Positions 59,643-64,000 of a DNA stretch of 64,000 nt are shown here, piece by piece. The notes under the pieces were generated by a model that worked only from the letters and a program-made list of their open reading frames with translations, was not told the DNA's origin and did no database searches. Position 1 is the first letter of the stretch. Each line of letters opens with the position of its first letter. Both the position numbers and the translations under genes were made by a program. This DNA is from Arthrobacter sp. 18067 (lineage in GTDB: Bacteria > Actinomycetota > Actinomycetes > Actinomycetales > Micrococcaceae), in the NCBI RefSeq assembly GCF_902706295.1, contig NZ_CACSJJ010000027.1, forward strand, positions 1 to 64,000. The letters are read 5' to 3'.

Positions 59643-61145
59643 TTACTTGAACAGTTGCAGGCCGTTCCAGCCGGAGCCCACCTGGCGGTACGTTGTCCAC
59701 TGGCCCCGGCCGAGTCCGTAATTGTAGAGGTTGCCGTCGGCGGTCTGTGCCGTGATGCCGCGCGTTCCGGCGCCGGTCAGTCCGAAGCTTGGGGCCAGGA
59801 CCCGCATGTACTGCCAGCCAGTGCCAACGGTGGTGGCCGGGCCGTAGAAGCCGGCCCAACCGTCGCCGCGGTAATTGATGAGCGACCCCGAACCCGTCCT
59901 CGCCAGGATGTCGTTGGCGCCGTCGCCTTCCCAGTCGGCGATGGTGAGCTCCATGCCGTTCCAGCCCTTGCCAATAATTTGCGGAGCGCTGAGCGCGCCG
60001 CCGAAGGTGTTGGGGTAGTAGCGCAGCACGCCGTCAGGGAAGTAGCCGACGACGCCGGGCCGGCCGTGCGCGTGCGTCCACTTACCCACGGTGATGGTCA
60101 TGCGATCCCAGCCGCCGTTGCCAACAACAACCTGGTTGGCGAAGCCGCCGCCCGGGAGGCCCCGATACACGCCGAGGATGCCGTTGTTCCATTGCGCCAG
60201 GATGTCGTAGACGCCATCGATGTCCCAGTCCACCACGAAGCCCTGCTTCAAGCCGGACCAGCCCGAGCCGATCTGGATGGCACCAGAATAGCCGCCGGCC
60301 GCCGTCGCGGGGTAGCGCAGCAGACGGCCCGAGGCGTCGGCAGCCACCAGGTCCGCGCCGGACTTGATGCTGGCCGCGGCTGCCGTGTTGCCCGCGAAGT
60401 AATGTTCCAGGGTTGGGAAGCCGCGCCTGTTCATATCGGTGGCCAAGGCAACGCCCACATAGCGCAAATGCCATGGCTCGTAGCTGTATCCCGTGGTGCC
60501 CGTGTAGCCGTTGGGGTAGCGGACAATGAAGCCGTATTTGTGGGCATTCGCGGCCACCCACCTACCCGCTACGGTGTCGCCGAAGCAGGTGCTGAGCCCG
60601 CACGAGCCCGCGGCATTGCCGATGTCCATGGCGAGGCCGGTCTGGTGCTCGCTGTAACCGGGACGGGCCGAGATGGTGTCGGCGTAGGCCTGGCCGTAGG
60701 CATTGACGTATCCCCAATAGACCTGGCTTTGGGTGTCGTAGGAACGGTAGCCACTGACGATCGACAGGCCGCCCGTGCCGGCGTCAGCCGCGCCCTGGAA
60801 CAGTCCATTGAGCCACGCAGCGGCTTCGGCCCGCATGTACTGCCCCGAACCGCGCGCATTGATGAGGTCCGACGGAGCGTAGCCCGCCGGGTTCAGCGGT
60901 CGCGACTTGTTGACCAGGACGGAGAAGCTGGCAGGGTCCCCGATAGGGTCCACGCCCGGCAGCGGATTCACCGTTGCAGGGATTGCTGCCTTCGTTGTGG
61001 CAGCTGCTTTCACGGTGGGCGCTGCTGCTGATGCGGGCACCGCAGTGACGACGCCGCCAGCCACCGCCATGGCGAGGAAAAGAGCGCACGCGGCCATCCG
61101 CCGTCGTGCTTTCCCTGCAAAAGTTTGGTGTTCCAGAACCCGCAT
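59643..61145 (-). CDS. Secreted VanY-type D,D-carboxypeptidase with FG-GAP-like repeats
   Basis: A 500-residue exported protein. The signal peptide (about 1-40, with MAACALFLAMAVAGGVVTAV) ends near ASAAAPT. Residues about 60-250 are an M15B peptidase domain with all metal/catalytic motifs: SGYRSYDTQ, SEHQTGLAMDIG (His and Asp ligands) and EPWHLRYVG (Glu-x-x-His). It should trim D-Ala from muropeptides outside the cell. Residues 265-500 are four to five FG-GAP/VCBS-like modules (DWDIDGVYDILAQ, DWEGDGANDILAR). The ATG at 61145 follows TTGGGGGCG; a longer frame to 61238 would break the signal peptide. Confidence 0.87.
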   Translation of the reverse strand: MRVLEHQTFAGKARRRMAACALFLAMAVAGGVVTAVPASAAAPTVKAAATTKAAIPATVNPLPGVDPIGDPASFSVLVNKSRPLNPAGYAPSDLINARGSGQYMRAEAAAWLNGLFQGAADAGTGGLSIVSGYRSYDTQSQVYWGYVNAYGQAYADTISARPGYSEHQTGLAMDIGNAAGSCGLSTCFGDTVAGRWVAANAHKYGFIVRYPNGYTGTTGYSYEPWHLRYVGVALATDMNRRGFPTLEHYFAGNTAAAASIKSGADLVAADASGRLLRYPATAAGGYSGAIQIGSGWSGLKQGFVVDWDIDGVYDILAQWNNGILGVYRGLPGGGFANQVVVGNGGWDRMTITVGKWTHAHGRPGVVGYFPDGVLRYYPNTFGGALSAPQIIGKGWNGMELTIADWEGDGANDILARTGSGSLINYRGDGWAGFYGPATTVGTGWQYMRVLAPSFGLTGAGTRGITAQTADGNLYNYGLGRGQWTTYRQVGSGWNGLQLFK

Positions 61146-61360
61146 AACGCCCCCAACTCGGTTTTTGCCAGCCTCGGGAACTCTACCCCGCGGGCAGAAC
61201 TGTGTCAGCCGTAACTTTGTGAAGCGCCAGATAACCATTCGGTCAAGGCTCGTCTGCGATGTGTTCCCGCAGGGTGTCCGCTGACTATTCTGAAGGTGTT
61301 AGCTGCAGCGTATGGGGAACCGGGCTACGACATTCGAACCGTACGCCGAAAGAGGTTTCC

Positions 61361-61804
61361 GTGGCTTTTGCAGACTACGAAGTGGTGATAGGCAGGGACG
61401 CCATGACCGTCTACGGATTCCTCATGGACGGCATGAACAACTCACTCTGGCGCTCCGGGATCCGCAGCATCTCACTGCGGTCCGGCATTCGTGGGCATAA
61501 GGGTGCGCTGTACCAGCAGACCATCAACGGCCCCGGAGGTCGTCCCGTCGCCGCCGATTTCCAGATCACCGAAGCCCGGCCAGGCGCGGAAGTACGCTTT
61601 GCCGTCGTCGCAGGACCGGCCCGGCCCACAGGCGGCTACTACCTCAGCACCGAAGGCCAAACCACGCGCCTCCGGTTCGCCCTCGAATACCACCCCAAGG
61701 GCCTGCAGAAGCTGATGAACAGCATGATCCAGAAGACCATGGAAAGTGAAGTCGCACAGCTGGAGCAGCTGAAAACCGTGATGGAGTCGCGCTCGGTGGT
61801 GTAG
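61361..61804 (+). CDS. SRPBCC-family protein
   Basis: A 147-residue START/SRPBCC-fold protein (polyketide cyclase/CoxG-like), with VAFADYEVVIGRDAMTVYGF at the N-terminus, VAADFQITEARPGAEVRFAV in the middle and the long C-terminal helix LQKLMNSMIQKTMESEVAQL. It probably binds a hydrophobic ligand. The GTG at 61361 follows AGAGG; an ATG at 61259 would give an extra 34 residues of poor quality. It converges with the CAP-domain gene with a 3-base gap. Confidence 0.82.
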   Translation: MAFADYEVVIGRDAMTVYGFLMDGMNNSLWRSGIRSISLRSGIRGHKGALYQQTINGPGGRPVAADFQITEARPGAEVRFAVVAGPARPTGGYYLSTEGQTTRLRFALEYHPKGLQKLMNSMIQKTMESEVAQLEQLKTVMESRSVV

Positions 61805-61807
61805 GCG

Positions 61808-63739
61808 CTATTGGGCGAGCTTGAAGCCGCTCCACCCGCCGCCGACGGCGACCGGCGTCGTAAGCCTTCCAGAGGTGAGGTCCCAGTACTCCAGTACGCC
61901 ATTGGTGCCCAGGCCGGCGATGCCGGTGGTGTCCGCGCCCGTCACACCTTTGAGGGATCGTAGGCCTGAATAGTCCGTCCATGCCGCGCCCACTACCGGC
62001 CTGGCTTCCTGCTTCGGCGTCGCCAGCCCGCTGCCGCGGTACAACCGCAGGGATCCGTTGGGCTCCACGGACAGGAGATCCTGGAAACCATCCGCGTTGT
62101 AGTCCACCATGCTGAGCCTGACGGCCTTGTTGCCGGTACCAATCGCGGCCTGCGAGCGGATGTACGTCATCCCGGCGTTCTTGTACAACCAAAGACCGCC
62201 GGACGCATCCATGGCGACAATCTGCGGTAACCGGTTGTTGGCACACCAGTTGCCGACGGCGATGTTCAAGGACTGCCAGCCATGGCCCAAGACCCCAGGT
62301 GAACCGAAGCCGCCTGCTTGCCTGCCCGGGTATACCAGAAGTGCCCCGTCGGTGCGTTGGGCGATGAGATCGAAGACGCCGTCGCGATCCCAATCGGAAA
62401 CGAACAGCTCCTTGAGCCCAGTGAAACCGATGCCGATCTTTCGCGCTGCGCCGTACTTCGCGTTCCCCAGCGAGGGGTAGGAATACACCGTTCCATCAGC
62501 CCCGATGGAGACGAGGTCGGCCGCGCTCCTGATCGAGGCGCTGCTGAGGTTGACAGTGGGAGGTTGGAACTTATCGCCTGGTTGGCAGGCTCCCACAGGA
62601 TCAGTGGGAGGCGTGACCGTTCCGCCCGGCGCCGTGGTGGTTCCGGCCGGAAGCGTGGTGTAGCCAAAGAAGTTCACCACACCCCACAGCGTGTACCGGT
62701 TGGGCGTGGTCTGCCAGTTACCGTCCGTGTACGTGATGCCGATGCCCATGACGTTGAAGCGGGGATCACGCAGCAGGGCATCGTGCCCGGGGGAACCCTT
62801 CCACCACTCAACGAGCTGGGCAGCGTCACGGTCCCAGCGGACGGCAATGACCTCGCCCGCGCCGTTGTTCGGATTGAGCGCACGAGGATCTGTCCAGAAA
62901 TTGGCGCGGTGCTGGATCACCTCGCGCGTCGCTATGTTGTTGGACCATTCCTGGGCCAGGCCCGCGACCGTTGCGTGGTACTTCACCGGCGCCAGGCCGA
63001 GGGAAGCGCGGTAGCTGTTGATCGCGTTGAATACCGTCAGGATGGCTGCTGTGTTGCTGTCCGGGAGGAGCGCGAGGGCGCCGTTGTCCGGGTTCGCATC
63101 GCCGCTTGGGGCTTTGCCGGGGAAAGGGGTTGTGCTCGGTGTCGGGCTCGCTGATGGGCTGGGGGCTGCGCTCGGGGTGGGTGTTGGTGTTGCCGACGGT
63201 GTGGCCGACGGCGAGCCTGACGGCGTCGGCGACGGCGAGGCCGACAGCGAGCCTGACGGGAGTGGTCCCACGGCGGGTGCTGACGGCGTCGGGATCGCGG
63301 CAGGTGACTCAGACTGCGAGGGTGCCGGGTCCACGGGATCGGGAACAGCGGGGTTGCTGGTGCCCGGGGCTTCCGTGCCTTCCGTAGAAGGATCGTCCGG
63401 CCCCCACGACGGTCCGATATTCGGCACCGGTGGCGGTGTCTCAATGACCGGATCCACAGCGATGGGTCTGGACGGCGCTTCGCTTTCCGTCCCGTGTTCC
63501 AGGGCCGGCACGGTGCTGGGGTCGGATGCTTCGCCGGCCGCGGGGGCGCCCGCGGAAGGTGAGGGGTCCGGCGTCGTACTTGACTCAGGCGCGGTCAGGC
63601 CGGACTCAACGCTGGCGGATGGAGTGGTGGCGCCACCCGGGCCTGCCTCTGTTGCCGGCAGGATCTGGCTGGAGGCGGCCACGCAGAGGGCCAGCGCTCC
63701 GGCCAGCACAATAGAGGCCGGCACTGCCAGTTTTTTCAC
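61808..63739 (-). CDS. Secreted CAP-domain protein with FG-GAP-like repeats
   Basis: A 643-residue exported protein. The signal is KKLAVPASIVLAGALALCVA. Residues about 35-225 are a Ser/Pro/Ala/Thr linker with a PSPTPSGSPSATPS core, suited to crossing the cell wall. Residues about 235-385 are a CAP/SCP domain (FNAINSYRASLGLAPVKYHA, LAQEWSNNIATREVIQHR, WDRDAAQLVEWWKGSPGHDA). Residues 405-643 are FG-GAP-like modules (VSDWDRDGVFDLIAQRTDG). I chose the GTG at 63739 just before KKLAV, preceded by GGGGTAA; a longer frame reaches 63847. Wall-associated binding or housekeeping is inferred. Confidence 0.85.
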   Translation of the reverse strand: MKKLAVPASIVLAGALALCVAASSQILPATEAGPGGATTPSASVESGLTAPESSTTPDPSPSAGAPAAGEASDPSTVPALEHGTESEAPSRPIAVDPVIETPPPVPNIGPSWGPDDPSTEGTEAPGTSNPAVPDPVDPAPSQSESPAAIPTPSAPAVGPLPSGSLSASPSPTPSGSPSATPSATPTPTPSAAPSPSASPTPSTTPFPGKAPSGDANPDNGALALLPDSNTAAILTVFNAINSYRASLGLAPVKYHATVAGLAQEWSNNIATREVIQHRANFWTDPRALNPNNGAGEVIAVRWDRDAAQLVEWWKGSPGHDALLRDPRFNVMGIGITYTDGNWQTTPNRYTLWGVVNFFGYTTLPAGTTTAPGGTVTPPTDPVGACQPGDKFQPPTVNLSSASIRSAADLVSIGADGTVYSYPSLGNAKYGAARKIGIGFTGLKELFVSDWDRDGVFDLIAQRTDGALLVYPGRQAGGFGSPGVLGHGWQSLNIAVGNWCANNRLPQIVAMDASGGLWLYKNAGMTYIRSQAAIGTGNKAVRLSMVDYNADGFQDLLSVEPNGSLRLYRGSGLATPKQEARPVVGAAWTDYSGLRSLKGVTGADTTGIAGLGTNGVLEYWDLTSGRLTTPVAVGGGWSGFKLAQ

Positions 63740-63864
63740 AATTACCCCGCGAATGCTCGTTGCCCCCAGGTACGGGCGCGGTTCTACATGTCCGGGAACT
63801 ATAGTCCCACGGGGCGGCCCGGACAATGCAAGGGCTGTTGGACGCATGGGGTATTTTTGATGCT

Positions 63865-64000
63865 GTGCTGATCTCTGACCGCGACATACGTGCCGAAATA
63901 GACTCCCAACGGATTGTTCTTGAGCCGTACGACCCCGCGATGGTGCAGCCGTCCTCCGTGGACGTCCGGATTGACCGGTTTTTCCGGCTGTTCGACAACC
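63865..64000 (+). CDS. dcd: dCTP deaminase (5' part)
   Basis: The first 45 codons of dCTP deaminase, cut by the window end. The N-terminus MLISDRDIRAEIDSQRIVLE followed by PYDPAMVQPSSVDVRIDRFF is characteristic: the P-S-S-V-D/L-R motif forms the nucleotide site. The enzyme makes dUTP (or dUMP) for thymidylate synthesis. The GTG at 63865 has no ribosome-binding site, but TATTTT lies ten bases upstream, so transcription may start at or near the GTG (leaderless). Confidence 0.9.
   Translation, partial: MLISDRDIRAEIDSQRIVLEPYDPAMVQPSSVDVRIDRFFRLFDN

Overview
The window is 64 kb of GC-rich actinobacterial chromosome, most likely from the Micrococcaceae (Arthrobacter / Paenarthrobacter type). The reasons are a 5S rRNA of actinobacterial form, a single-domain HU protein, GTG and TTG starts, tightly overlapping ATGA/GTGA operons, and a sugar and flavin-monooxygenase repertoire typical of soil Arthrobacter. 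The genus is an inference; no 16S rRNA is present. No insertion sequence, prophage or CRISPR array was seen.

Layout. 1-2.1 kb: the end of an rRNA operon (5S plus terminator), a patatin-like lipase gene preceded by a previously unannotated 19-codon leader peptide and a pseudoknot-forming control region, and the HU gene. 2.1-12 kb: a CopD/CtaG fusion overlapping an NHL-thioredoxin gene, a membrane-anchored unknown protein, a HerA-like ATPase, an acetyltransferase and an FAD/NAD(P)-binding protein. 12-19.5 kb: a seven-gene operon coupling an amino-acid-type ABC importer to three LLM flavin monooxygenases and a DUF1684 protein, resembling organosulfur (S-substituted cysteine) scavenging operons. 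19.6-29.1 kb: a secreted FG-GAP protein, an acetyltransferase, a serine/threonine dehydratase, a second binding protein divergent from a fourth LLM enzyme, a trehalose-phosphatase/GH15 fusion whose phosphatase motif is destroyed, an AEC transporter and panD.

29.1-45.6 kb is a sugar-catabolism island: L-rhamnose (rhaM, rhaI, aldolase-dehydrogenase fusion, rhaB, divergent LacI regulator), L-arabinose (araB, araD, araA, aldose epimerase) and D-xylose (xylA, xylB, a LacI regulator, divergent ROK-type XylR). It carries no transporter. At 45.65-45.99 kb lie two back-to-back gene relics, a TetR C-terminus and an ABC-2 permease C-terminus with an internal stop, which mark a deletion. 46-48.1 kb holds a BrkB-type membrane protein, a truncated hemoglobin and small proteins. 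48.3-54.4 kb is a second, less understood carbohydrate locus (two TIM-barrel epimerases, a DUF993 protein, a Gfo/Idh/MocA oxidoreductase, a LacI regulator, an alpha/beta hydrolase), tied together by three similar LacI-type operators.

54.4-64 kb: an acetyltransferase, a LysR regulator divergent from an MFS exporter, an alanine-dehydrogenase-like enzyme coupled to a 44-residue basic protein, an ester-cyclase-like protein, tRNA-Gly(CCC), two large secreted proteins (VanY-type peptidase and CAP domain) that share FG-GAP-like modules with the protein at 19.6 kb, an SRPBCC protein, and the start of dcd.

The most notable non-coding structures are the leader/pseudoknot upstream of the patatin gene and a family of four long palindromes lying exactly at gene 3' ends (9.9, 22.4, 27.5 and 35.4 kb), whose arms vary in sequence but mostly keep complementarity.
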